A stretch of DNA of 64,000 nucleotides. Source: DASYAE01 sp036501535. GTDB lineage: Bacteria; Actinomycetota; Actinomycetes; Streptomycetales; Catenulisporaceae. The notes beneath the pieces are model-generated. The model made no database searches, was not told where the DNA came from, and saw only the letters and a list, made by a program, of their open reading frames with translations. The position numbers and the translations under genes are program-made. Below are positions 52,632 to 60,748 of the stretch, piece by piece; position 1 is the first letter of the stretch, and the number at the start of each line of letters is the position of its first letter. The stretch spans positions 62,001-126,000 of the forward strand of contig DASYAE010000021.1 of assembly GCA_036501535.1 (NCBI GenBank), given 5' to 3'.

Positions 52632-53681
52632 ATGAAGCTGGGCGTGAACCTCGGATACTGGGGCGCGGGCACCGACGCGGACAACCTGGCCCTGGCCCGC
52701 GAGGCCGACCGGCTCGGCTACTCGGTCTGCTGGGCTGCCGAGGCCTACGGCTCGGACGCGGCGACCGTGCTGGCCTGGGTCGCCGCCCAGACCGAGCGGA
52801 TCGACATCGGCTCGGCCGTGTTCCAGATCCCGGCCCGCACCCCGGCGATGACCGCGATGACCGCCGCCACGCTCGACTCGCTGTCCGGCGGCCGGTTCCG
52901 GCTCGGCCTCGGCGTCTCCGGCCCGCAGGTGTCCGAGGGCTGGCACGGCGTCCCATTCAAGGCGCCGCTCGGCCGCACCCGCGAATACGTCGACATCGTT
53001 CGCCTCGCGCTCAGCCGCAAGCGGGTGTCCTACGAGGGCCAGCACTATCAGCTGCCGGTGCCCGGCGGCCCCGGCAAGGCGCTGCAACTGACGGTCCATC
53101 CGGTGCGCGACGACATGCCGATCTACCTCGCCGCCGTCGGCCCGAAGAACCTCCAGCTGACCGGACGCATCGCGGACGGCTGGCTGGCCGTGTTCTGCTC
53201 GCCCGCCTTCGCCGCCGAGCAGCTGGCCGCGATCGAGGCCGGGCGCAAGGAGGCCGGGCTCGGCATGGAGGGCTTCGACGTCGTGCCGACCGTCCCGCTC
53301 GTGATCGGCGACGACCTCGAGCAGGCCGCCGACCTGGTGCGCTGGTACGCCGCGCTCTACATCGGCGGGATGGGCAGCCGGGAGCAGAATTTCTACAACC
53401 GGCTGGCCTGCCGGATGGGCTTCGCCGACGCCGCGGCGCAGGTGCAGGACCTCTACCTGGCCCGGCGGCACCGCGACGCCGCCGCGGCGGTGCCCTTCGA
53501 GTTCATCGACGCCACCAGCCTGATCGGCCCGGTCGAGCGGATCGCCGAGCGGATGAAGGAGTTCGCCGCGGCAGGCGTGACGACGCTGACCGTCGCCCCC
53601 TTCGCCGCGTCGCTCGAGCAGAAGCTGGCCGACCTTCCGCTGGCGCAGGAGGCGCTGCGCGCGGCCGAGTCGGCCGGGTGA
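52632..53681 (+). CDS. LLM-class (F420-type) oxidoreductase
   Basis: 349 residues, TIM-barrel luciferase-like monooxygenase fold. Motifs: KLGVNLGYWGAGTDADNLAL, GSAVFQIPARTPAMTAMTAA, DSLSGGRFRLGLGVSGPQV, and PIYLAAVGPKNLQLTGRIADG, typical of F420-dependent members. Start ATG 52632 with GGAGCGGCG upstream. Substrate unknown. Followed after 70 bases by the histidine phosphatase of the msh region. Confidence 0.9.
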   Translation: MKLGVNLGYWGAGTDADNLALAREADRLGYSVCWAAEAYGSDAATVLAWVAAQTERIDIGSAVFQIPARTPAMTAMTAATLDSLSGGRFRLGLGVSGPQVSEGWHGVPFKAPLGRTREYVDIVRLALSRKRVSYEGQHYQLPVPGGPGKALQLTVHPVRDDMPIYLAAVGPKNLQLTGRIADGWLAVFCSPAFAAEQLAAIEAGRKEAGLGMEGFDVVPTVPLVIGDDLEQAADLVRWYAALYIGGMGSREQNFYNRLACRMGFADAAAQVQDLYLARRHRDAAAAVPFEFIDATSLIGPVERIAERMKEFAAAGVTTLTVAPFAASLEQKLADLPLAQEALRAAESAG

Positions 53682-53739
53682 TCCGACCGCTGTAGCGGCG
53701 CCCTGCCGGGTGCCCAAGCCGAATGAAGCCGCTTGCCTA

Positions 53740-53751
53740 TACGGTTCTGTC
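53740..53751 (+). promoter_or_regulatory. -10 element for the histidine phosphatase gene
   Basis: TACGGT (53740-53745), six bases before GTG 53752. Confidence 0.45.
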
Positions 53752-54450
53752 GTGACTTTAGTTCTGCTGATCAGGCACGGGCGCACGACGGCGAACGCCT
53801 CCGGGGTGCTGGCCGGGCGCATCCCGGGCGTCGACCTGGACGAGCGCGGCCGGGAGCAGGCCGCGACACTGGCCAAGCGGATCGCCGGGATCCCGCTGGC
53901 CGCCGTGGTCAGCAGCCCGCTGGAGCGAACCCGGCAGACCGCCGAGGCGCTGCTGGCCGACCGGGTCGACGTCCCGCTGCACCTCGAGCCCGGGGTGGCC
54001 GAGTGCGACTACGGCGACTGGTCCGGCCGGGAGCTCAAGACCCTGGCCAAAGAACCGCTCTGGAAGGTCGTGCAGGCGCACCCGGCGGCCGCGGCCTTCC
54101 CCGGCGGCGAGTCGATGGCCGCCATGTCGGCCCGCGCGGTCGCGGCCGTCCGGCAGTGGAACGAGACGCTCGGCGCGAACGCGGTCTACGCCGTCGTCAC
54201 CCATGGGGACCTAATCAAGGCGATCACCGCTGACGCGCTCGGTATGCACCTCGACCTGTTCCAGCGCATCCAGGCGGACCCTTGCTCGGTCACCGCGATC
54301 AACTACACTCCGGGCCGTCCGTTCGTTCTGCGGCTCAACGACACGGGCGGCGACGTCGCCGGCCTGATTCCGCCGAAGCGGAGCCGCGGTCACAAGCGGG
54401 CGGCTGCATCCGGCGACGCCGCGGTGGGCGGCGGAGCGGGAGCGGACTGA
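53752..54450 (+). CDS. Histidine phosphatase of the MSMEG_4193 family
   Basis: 232 residues from GTG 53752. Phosphoglycerate-mutase fold: LLIRHGRTTANASG with the phosphorylated His, SSPLERTRQTAEALL, ECDYGDWSGRELKTL and VVTHGDLIKAIT with the second His. The C-terminal 40 residues are basic/Ala-Gly-rich. It opens the conserved actinobacterial run phosphatase-DUF3090-SCO1664-type kinase-mshC. Substrate unknown; a phosphorylated product of the nearby kinase-like protein is conceivable. Confidence 0.9.
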   Translation: MTLVLLIRHGRTTANASGVLAGRIPGVDLDERGREQAATLAKRIAGIPLAAVVSSPLERTRQTAEALLADRVDVPLHLEPGVAECDYGDWSGRELKTLAKEPLWKVVQAHPAAAAFPGGESMAAMSARAVAAVRQWNETLGANAVYAVVTHGDLIKAITADALGMHLDLFQRIQADPCSVTAINYTPGRPFVLRLNDTGGDVAGLIPPKRSRGHKRAAASGDAAVGGGAGAD

Positions 54451-54457
54451 ATACGCG

Positions 54458-54463
54458 TAGGCT
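54458..54463 (+). promoter_or_regulatory. Possible promoter for DUF3090-kinase genes
   Basis: TAGGCT just after the phosphatase stop could be a -10, leaving a leader of about 165 bases before the DUF3090 gene. No clear -35. Confidence 0.3.
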
Positions 54464-54633
54464 CGTAACCGGTGGGGTTGTGAACCAGGCGGTTCCGGCC
54501 GGGCAGCGCGAGGAGGCGCGTCCGTCTCCGGGGCGGTCGTCACGTTCTGCGTCGGCCCGCGGCCAGCCGCGCCGTCCCGTCCCGACGGGCCGGCGGCGAA
54601 GCGAAGCAGCACGATCGAAGGAGGCTCGAGACA

Positions 54634-55209
54634 GTGCCCAGGCACCTGTTCGTTTACGACCCGCCGGACCGGTTCGTGGCCGGCACCGTGGGCGAGCCGG
54701 GGTCGCGCAGCTTCTTCCTGCAGGCCCGCTCCGGACCCCGGGTCACCTCGGTCGCCCTGGAGAAGGAGCAGGTGGCGCTGCTGGCCGAGCGGCTGGAGGA
54801 GCTGCTCGACGAGATCGTGCGGCGCACCGGCGGGGCGACCACGGTGCCCGCCGCCGCGCCGCCGGACTCGGCCGACAACGCCCCGCTGGACCAGCCGATC
54901 CTGGAGGAGTTCCGGGTCGGCTCGCTGGCGCTGGCCTGGGACGAGTCGCGCGGCCGGATCGTGATCGAGGCCGGCGCGGTGACGGACGCCGAGGACCCGG
55001 CCGAGCCGCTGTCCGACGACCCGACGGCCGAGGCGCCCGACGCCCTCAGGGTGCGGCTGACCGGCAAGCAGGCCCGCGCCTTCGCCGCCCGGGCCCAGGC
55101 CGTGGTCGCCGCCGGGCGCCCGCCCTGCCCGCTGTGCGAGCTGCCGCTCGATCCCGAGGGGCACATCTGTCCGCGGCAGAACGGCTACCGCAGACGGCCG
55201 GCGGCGTGA
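54634..55209 (+). CDS. DUF3090 family protein
   Basis: 191 residues, GTG 54634 with AAGGAGG upstream. N-terminal beta-rich domain (HLFVYDPPDRFVAGTVGEPG, RSFFLQARSGPRVTSVALEK) and a C-terminal zinc-ribbon-like end, CPLCELPLDPEGHICPRQNG, with Cys-x2-Cys and His-x-Cys. The family is confined to actinobacteria as far as I know and has no assigned function. Coupled by GTGA to the kinase-like gene, so the two products probably act together. Confidence 0.9.
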   Translation: MPRHLFVYDPPDRFVAGTVGEPGSRSFFLQARSGPRVTSVALEKEQVALLAERLEELLDEIVRRTGGATTVPAAAPPDSADNAPLDQPILEEFRVGSLALAWDESRGRIVIEAGAVTDAEDPAEPLSDDPTAEAPDALRVRLTGKQARAFAARAQAVVAAGRPPCPLCELPLDPEGHICPRQNGYRRRPAA

Positions 55210-56024
55210 CCGCAGCGCCGGAACGCGTCGCGGCGCTGCGCGAGGGGGAGCTCAAGGTCGAGGGCCGGCTCACCGACGCGTCGAACGCCACGCTCTACTG
55301 CACCGCGCTGCTCAAGCCCCCGGCCGAGGAAGAGGTCTCGATAACCTGCGTCTACAAGCCGATCGCGGGCGAGCGGCCGCTCTGGGACTTCCCGGACGGC
55401 ACCCTGGCCGCCCGCGAGGTGGCCGCGTACGAGGTCAGCGCGGCCGCCGGCTGGGACGTGGTGCCGCCGACCCTGATGCGCGAGGGCCCGTACGGCCCGG
55501 GCATGTGCCAGCTGTGGATCGACGTGCACGAAGACGCCGCGCAGCTGCTCGCGGTGGTGCCGGAGGAAGTCGGCGACGACGACGAGCAGGCCGCCGGCTG
55601 GTGCCCGATCGTCCCGGTCGCGCTGGCCGACGACACCCATGGCCTGCTCGCCCACCGCGACGACGACCGGCTGCGCCGCATCGCCCTGTTCGACGCGGTG
55701 ATCAACAACGCCGACCGCAAGGGCGGCCACCTGCTCCCGGCGCCCGACGGCCACGTCTACGCGATCGACCACGGCGTCTCGTTCCACGTCGAGGACAAGC
55801 TGCGCACGCTGCTGTGGGGCTTCTCAGGACGCGTATTGACACCGGAGGAGCGGGCGGCGCTTGAGCGGTTGCGGACCGACGAGGGGCTGGCGGACCTGCT
55901 GGCCGGGCTGCTCAGTGGGCCGGAGGCGGACGCGTTCCGGCAGCGGGTGGACGAGCTGCTGGCGGCGGGCAGGCTGCCGGGACCGGGAGGGCGCCGCCGG
56001 CCGATCCCGTGGCCCCCGGTCTGA
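55206..56024 (+). CDS. SCO1664-family PI3/PI4-kinase-like protein
   Basis: 272 residues, GTG 55206 overlapping the DUF3090 stop. N-terminal lobe with a lysine in TCVYKPIAGERPLWD. The catalytic-loop-like FDAVINNADRKGGHLL and the metal-loop-like YAIDHGVSFHVED follow the phosphatidylinositol 3-/4-kinase pattern (N-x-DR, then IDHG). The fold should bind ATP; whether it phosphorylates a lipid, inositol compound or protein is unknown. Its place before mshC suggests a link with inositol-containing mycothiol, which is inference. Confidence 0.88.
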   Translation: MTAAPERVAALREGELKVEGRLTDASNATLYCTALLKPPAEEEVSITCVYKPIAGERPLWDFPDGTLAAREVAAYEVSAAAGWDVVPPTLMREGPYGPGMCQLWIDVHEDAAQLLAVVPEEVGDDDEQAAGWCPIVPVALADDTHGLLAHRDDDRLRRIALFDAVINNADRKGGHLLPAPDGHVYAIDHGVSFHVEDKLRTLLWGFSGRVLTPEERAALERLRTDEGLADLLAGLLSGPEADAFRQRVDELLAAGRLPGPGGRRRPIPWPPV

Positions 56025-56120
56025 GAGCCCTTACAACGACGCGCGGCGGCCGGCCCGGCGGAATAAAAGCGGCTGGCCCGGCGTACTTCGTCACTGAACG
56101 TATCCGTCTGATCAGCCAAC

Positions 56121-56133
56121 TATCCTGGGACTC
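56121..56133 (+). promoter_or_regulatory. -10 element for mshC
   Basis: TATCCT (56121-56126), seven bases before ATG 56134. Confidence 0.5.
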
Positions 56134-57384
56134 ATGGACGCCTGGCCGACGAATCACCCGCCTACCCTGCCCGGACACGGCGCCGCGTTGCGGCTGCACG
56201 ACACGTCGACCGGCACCCTCGTGACCACTCCGGCGCGGCCTCCGTCCGACGGTCCGGCCCGAATCTACGTGTGCGGTATTACGCCCTATGACGCGACACA
56301 CATCGGGCACGCCGCCACATATCTCGCGTTCGACCTGGTACAGCGGGTGTGGCGGGACGCCGGATACTCGGTGCGGTACGTGCAGAACGTCACCGACGTC
56401 GACGACCCGCTGCTGGAGCGCGCCGCCAAGACCGGCGCCGACTGGCAGGTGCTCGCGATGAGCGAGACCGCGCTGTTCCGTGAGGACATGACGACGCTGC
56501 GGGTGCTGCCGCCCTACCGCTACATCGGCGCGGTCGAGGCGATCCCGCTCGTCTCGGCGCTCGTCGAGCGGCTGCTCGCCGCGGGCGTCGCCTATCGCGT
56601 CGACGACGACGTGTACTTCGACGTGCACGCCGACCCGGACTTCGGCAAGGTCTCGGGCCTCGACCCGGAGCTGTACGAGCAGGTCTTCGCCGAGCGCGGC
56701 GGCGACCCGGCCCGGCCCGGCAAGCGGCACCCGCTGGACTGCCTGCTCTGGCTGGCCGCGCGGCCCGGCGAGCCGTCCTGGGAGACGCCGCTGGGGCGGG
56801 GCCGGCCCGGCTGGCACATCGAGTGCGCGGCGATCGCGCTGGAGTACCTCGGCGCCGGGATCGACGTGCAGGGCGGCGGCTCCGACCTGGCCTTCCCGCA
56901 CCACGAGATGGGCGCCGCCGAGGCCCAGACGGTGAGCGGGCAGCGCCCGTTCGCGCACGTCTACGCGCACGCCGGCATGGTCGGCCTGGACGGCGAGAAG
57001 ATGTCGAAGTCCAAGGGCAACCTGGTCTTCGTCTCCAAGCTGCGCGGCGCCGGGCACGACCCGATGGCCGTTCGGCTGGCGATCATCGGCCACCACTACC
57101 GCACCGACTGGCAGTGGACCGGGGCCGAGCTGGACGCGGCCGAGCGGCGCCTGGCCCGCTGGCGCGCCGCCGTCTCCCGGCCCGACGCGCCGCCGGCCGA
57201 CGCGCTGCTCGCCCGGATCCGCGAGCGGCTCGCCGACGACCTCGACACGCCTGGCGCGCTCGCCGCCGTGGACGCCTGGGCCGACGCGGCGCTCGCCTCG
57301 ACCGGGCCCGCCGGCGGCTGGGACGCCGCCGCGCCCGGCCTCGCCTCCCGCGCCATCGACGCCCTGCTCGGCATCGCGCTCTGA
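56134..57384 (+). CDS. mshC: Cysteine:glucosaminyl-inositol ligase MshC
   Basis: 416 residues, a cysteinyl-tRNA synthetase relative. HIGH at 56-59, KMSKS at 289-293, zinc/cysteine-site residues in VCGITPYD and GWHIECAAIAL. It joins cysteine to GlcN-inositol in mycothiol synthesis using ATP. The specificity against tRNA ligase is supported by length (about 410), absence of the anticodon domain and the TPYDATHIGHAATYL context. Leaderless start; a 17-bp hairpin follows. Confidence 0.95.
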   Translation: MDAWPTNHPPTLPGHGAALRLHDTSTGTLVTTPARPPSDGPARIYVCGITPYDATHIGHAATYLAFDLVQRVWRDAGYSVRYVQNVTDVDDPLLERAAKTGADWQVLAMSETALFREDMTTLRVLPPYRYIGAVEAIPLVSALVERLLAAGVAYRVDDDVYFDVHADPDFGKVSGLDPELYEQVFAERGGDPARPGKRHPLDCLLWLAARPGEPSWETPLGRGRPGWHIECAAIALEYLGAGIDVQGGGSDLAFPHHEMGAAEAQTVSGQRPFAHVYAHAGMVGLDGEKMSKSKGNLVFVSKLRGAGHDPMAVRLAIIGHHYRTDWQWTGAELDAAERRLARWRAAVSRPDAPPADALLARIRERLADDLDTPGALAAVDAWADAALASTGPAGGWDAAAPGLASRAIDALLGIAL

Positions 57385-57389
57385 CTCTC

Positions 57390-57444
57390 CCCGGCCGAGC
57401 CGGCGGCGGCGCGAAAATGCCCTGCGACCGCCGGCTCGGCCGGG
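57390..57444 (+). terminator. Long perfect hairpin after mshC
   Basis: CCCGGCCGAGCCGGCGG (57390-57406) and CCGCCGGCTCGGCCGGG (57428-57444) are perfect 17-bp arms around a 21-base loop. No U-tract. TAGAGT right after it (57446-57451) may be the -10 of the next gene. Confidence 0.65.
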
Positions 57445-57508
57445 CTAGAGTCGCCCTTCTGTGCCCGGATGCGCCCGCGCACGTCCCAGCAGAAGGAAGA
57501 AGGCTGCG

Positions 57509-58468
57509 ATGGTCGACCGCTACCCGCCGATCGAGCCCTACGAGCACGGGATGCTCGACGTCGGCGACGGCAACCTCGTCTACTGGGAGGCGTGCGGCGA
57601 CCCGGAGGGCAAGCCGGCGCTGTACGTGCACGGCGGTCCGGGCGCCGGCTTCAAGGTCGGAGCGCGCCGCATCTTCGACCCGGAGCGCTATCGGACCATC
57701 CTGTTCGACCAGCGCGGCTGCGGGCGCAGCACGCCGCACGCGAGCGACCCGGCCGCGGACATGAGCGTCAACACCACCGAGCACCTGATCGCGGACATGG
57801 AGCGGCTGCGCGAACATCTCGGCATCGAGAAGTGGCTGCTGCGCGGCGGCTCCTGGGGAGTGACGCTGATCCTCGCCTACGCCGAGCGCTATCCGCACCG
57901 CGTCTCGGAGATCGTGGTGGCCGGCATCACGACCTGCCGCCGGTACGAGATCGACTGGCTCTACCGGGGCGTGCGCCGCTTCTTCCCGGAGGCCTGGGAG
58001 CGCTTCCGGCTCGGCGTGCCGGAGCAGGACCGGGACGGCGACCTGCTCGCGGCCTATGCGCAGCTGATGGAGAACCCTGATCCGGAGGTCCGGGCGAGGG
58101 CCGCCACGGATTGGCTGGCCTGGGAGGACGCGATCATCTCGCAGGAGTCGAACGGCACGCCCGGCGCCTACAGCGACCGGCCGCCGGACGTCTCGATCGC
58201 CTTCGTGCGCATCTGCGCGCACTACTTCTCGCACGCTGCCTGGCTCGAGGAGGGGGTGCTCATCCGCGAGGCCGGCAGGCTGGCGGACATCCCGGGCGTG
58301 CTGTTCCACGGCCGGCATGACATGGGCGGGCCGGTGGAGTACGCCTGGGACCTGGCGCGGGCGTGGCCGGGCTCGCGGCTCGTCGTGATCGAGGACTCGG
58401 GACACACCGGCAGCGACGCGATGAGCACACAGCTCAGGGCCGTGATGGACCAGTTCGCCAGGACCTGA
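57509..58468 (+). CDS. pip: Proline iminopeptidase (alpha/beta hydrolase)
   Basis: 319 residues. Oxyanion motif HGGPGAG, nucleophile Ser115 in GGSWGVTL, Asp271 in HGRHDMGGP and His299 in DSGHTGSD form a full S33-family triad. The DQRGCGRSTPHAS segment and the cap domain with WEDAIIS are typical. Cytoplasmic; releases N-terminal proline from peptides. ATG 57509 with AGAAGGAAGAAGG upstream. Confidence 0.93.
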   Translation: MVDRYPPIEPYEHGMLDVGDGNLVYWEACGDPEGKPALYVHGGPGAGFKVGARRIFDPERYRTILFDQRGCGRSTPHASDPAADMSVNTTEHLIADMERLREHLGIEKWLLRGGSWGVTLILAYAERYPHRVSEIVVAGITTCRRYEIDWLYRGVRRFFPEAWERFRLGVPEQDRDGDLLAAYAQLMENPDPEVRARAATDWLAWEDAIISQESNGTPGAYSDRPPDVSIAFVRICAHYFSHAAWLEEGVLIREAGRLADIPGVLFHGRHDMGGPVEYAWDLARAWPGSRLVVIEDSGHTGSDAMSTQLRAVMDQFART

Positions 58469-58474
58469 TACCCG

Positions 58475-59467
58475 TCAGGCCGCCTTCGCGCCCCCGCTGT
58501 GGCTGCTGTACGCCGCGGCCAGCGCGTTCTCCAGCGTCTGCAGCTGCGCGACCTGCCAGGCCTGGAAGGTGGCCGACGGCGGGGTGAGCGTCCCGGTGAG
58601 CGCCGCCACCGGCACGCCCGCCGACTCGGCCGCCGCGACCTGGGCCGCGACGAAGGGCGCCGAGTGCTGGGCGTTGAGGATGTAGACCCGGATCCGGTGC
58701 GCGGAGATCTCCTGGTCGATCAGCGACTGCTGGGCGGCCGGCGGGGTCTCGCCGGCGGTGACCTCGTTCAGGAACGAGCCGGGGGTGACCAGGTCCAGGT
58801 CGAGCGCCTGGGCCAGCGGTTCTGCGACGGACTCGGAGGCGCCGACCGGGGTGCCCGCGTACTGGTCCCGGATCTGCCGGATCAGCGTGTGGTACCCGGC
58901 CAGGCCGGTGTTCTCGTAGCTCTCCTGCAGCCGGCCGAAGTAGCCGCTGTGCGCCGGGTCGAGGCGCTGGTAGTCGGCGGTGATCGCGGCGATCACCGCG
59001 TCGACGTCGCAGGGGTCGTACCAGCGCCGCGGGTTGTCGCCGGGCGACACGCCGACCAGCGCGCCCACGCCGAGCTCGATCCGGCCGGCCCGCGGCGCTT
59101 CGGCCGCCAGCCGGTCCGCCCAGGAGTCGTAGCCGACCTGGTTGACGATCAGCAGGTCCGCCCCGGCGAAGGCGCGCCCGTCGGCCGCGGTGGGCCGATA
59201 GCGCCGCGGGTCGACGGCCGGGCTCGAGACGACGCTGGTCACGTGCACCCGCGAACCGCCGAGCTGGGCGGCGATCGAGCCCCAGACGTTCTCCGCGGCG
59301 ACCACCTGCAGCACCCCGCCGGACGCCTCGGCGCTGTGCGCCCTCGCGATGCAGACCCCTGCCAAGCCGAGCACGGCCAGGCCGGCGGCGACGGCCGCGC
59401 CGACCGCGCGTACGCAACGCGCGTTGCGCACCCGGGCCTCGTGGCGCTCTTCCGCGGCTCGACGCAT
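58475..59467 (-). CDS. ZnuA/TroA-like metal-binding lipoprotein with two ligand histidines replaced
   Basis: 330 residues. N-terminal hydrophobic export segment (about 23-44, with Cys39 in a poor lipobox). The cluster-9 binding-protein frame is present: VVAAENVWGSIAAQLGG, SSPAVDPRRYRPTAAD, NPRRWYDPCDVDAVIAAITA. Where relatives have His (DPHxYEPT and NPHRWY) this protein has Arg88 and Arg147. His75 remains. No permease or ATPase gene is next to it, so it may not serve in Zn/Mn import at all. Confidence 0.82.
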   Translation of the reverse strand: MRRAAEERHEARVRNARCVRAVGAAVAAGLAVLGLAGVCIARAHSAEASGGVLQVVAAENVWGSIAAQLGGSRVHVTSVVSSPAVDPRRYRPTAADGRAFAGADLLIVNQVGYDSWADRLAAEAPRAGRIELGVGALVGVSPGDNPRRWYDPCDVDAVIAAITADYQRLDPAHSGYFGRLQESYENTGLAGYHTLIRQIRDQYAGTPVGASESVAEPLAQALDLDLVTPGSFLNEVTAGETPPAAQQSLIDQEISAHRIRVYILNAQHSAPFVAAQVAAAESAGVPVAALTGTLTPPSATFQAWQVAQLQTLENALAAAYSSHSGGAKAA

Positions 59468-59627
59468 CGGGGCCTGGCCCTCCTGGTCAGGGGTACTGAT
59501 CCGGCTTCCCGTGGGAGACGATAAGCCGGTGCACCGGGAGCCGCGATCCGGATTGCGCCGTTCGGCGTCAGGCAGCTGCCGCCGTGCGGGGACTGACGCG
59601 GCCCCGCCAATATGTGCCGGAGGCGGC

Positions 59628-60626
59628 CTAGGAGCCGCCCTCCTCGCCGCGCGGCCGCCGCTCGTGCCGGCGCAGGTACCGCTCGAACTCGCGGGCGATC
59701 GCCTCGCCGCTGGCCTCCGGCAGCTCGGCGGTGTCCTTCGCCTCCTCGAGGGTGCGCACGTACTCGGCCACCTCGGTGTCCTCGGCGGCCAGCTCGTCCA
59801 CCCCGGTCTCCCAGGCCCGCGCCTCCTGCGGCAGGTCGCCGAGCGGGATGGCCAGGTCGAGCACGTCCTCGATCCGGCGGATCAGCGCCAGCGTGGCCTT
59901 CGGGCACGGCGCCTGCGCCACGTAGTGCGGCACGGCGGCCCAAAAGGAGACCAGGTCGACCTCCTCCTGCCGGGCCAGCTCCTGCAGCACCCCGTTGATG
60001 CCGGTCGGGCCCTGCAGGGTCGGCTTGTCCAGGCCGTGCGCGCTCTGCAGGTCGGCCGAGTTCGACGATCCGCTCACCGGCACCGGCCGGGTGTGCGGCA
60101 CGTCGGCCAGCAGCGCGCCGAGCGTCACGATCATCGTCACGCCGAGCTCCTCGGCCAGGTCGAACAGCTCGTCGCAGTACGACTGCCAGCGCATGTTCGG
60201 CTCGATCCCGTGCACCAGCACCACGTCGCGGTACTTGCGCTCCTCGGCCGGCGCCTCCTGTGGATCCGCGCCGTCGACCGGTTCACTCGATTCAGCGGTT
60301 CCGTCGGACCCGGTCGACCCGGCGGACCCCGCGGCCTGTGCGGGCGGCTGCGCCACAGGCACCCGCGCCACCGAGAACCGGGTGGTCGGCCAGACGATGT
60401 CCCGTTCGCCGTCGTCGTCCACGGCCAGCACCGGCCGATTGACCTGGAAGTCGTAGTAGTCCTCGGCGTCCATCGCGCCGAACAGGTCCGCGTCCAGCAC
60501 CTCCGCCAGGTGCCTGATCGCGTTGGACGCGGCGTCGGCGGCGTCGTTCCAACCCTCGAACGCCGCGACCATCACCGGGTCGACCAGCTCGGGCAGCTCC
60601 TCGAGCTCGATCACCCAGGCCTCCAT
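59628..60626 (-). CDS. PAC2 family protein
   Basis: 332 residues from ATG 60626 (GTAGGAGA upstream). PAC2 (proteasome-assembly-chaperone-like) core: DPVMVAAFEGWNDAADAASN, VVLVHGIEPNMRWQSY, VTMIVTLGALLADVPHTRPV and GPTGINGVLQELARQEEVDL. A Ser/Ala/Asp-rich insertion (about 105-135) and an acidic/charged C-terminus. Soluble. Function in actinobacteria is not settled; the neighbourhood of mshC and metH is conserved. Divergent from metH. Confidence 0.9.
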   Translation of the reverse strand: MEAWVIELEELPELVDPVMVAAFEGWNDAADAASNAIRHLAEVLDADLFGAMDAEDYYDFQVNRPVLAVDDDGERDIVWPTTRFSVARVPVAQPPAQAAGSAGSTGSDGTAESSEPVDGADPQEAPAEERKYRDVVLVHGIEPNMRWQSYCDELFDLAEELGVTMIVTLGALLADVPHTRPVPVSGSSNSADLQSAHGLDKPTLQGPTGINGVLQELARQEEVDLVSFWAAVPHYVAQAPCPKATLALIRRIEDVLDLAIPLGDLPQEARAWETGVDELAAEDTEVAEYVRTLEEAKDTAELPEASGEAIAREFERYLRRHERRPRGEEGGS

Positions 60627-60748
60627 TCTCCTACGCCACTCCAAGCCGACCCCCAGCGTACGCCTACCGGACGGCTCGTCGCCGGGACCACGCGCCTCGG
60701 TAACCTTGTAGGGCGATATTCCGGATCCGAGCGAGAACGGAGCCCGCA

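Noticed and set aside
60627..60748. Cobalamin riboswitch upstream of metH
   Set aside because: The gap is only 122 bp and shared with the divergent PAC2 gene; no B12-box-like core seen.
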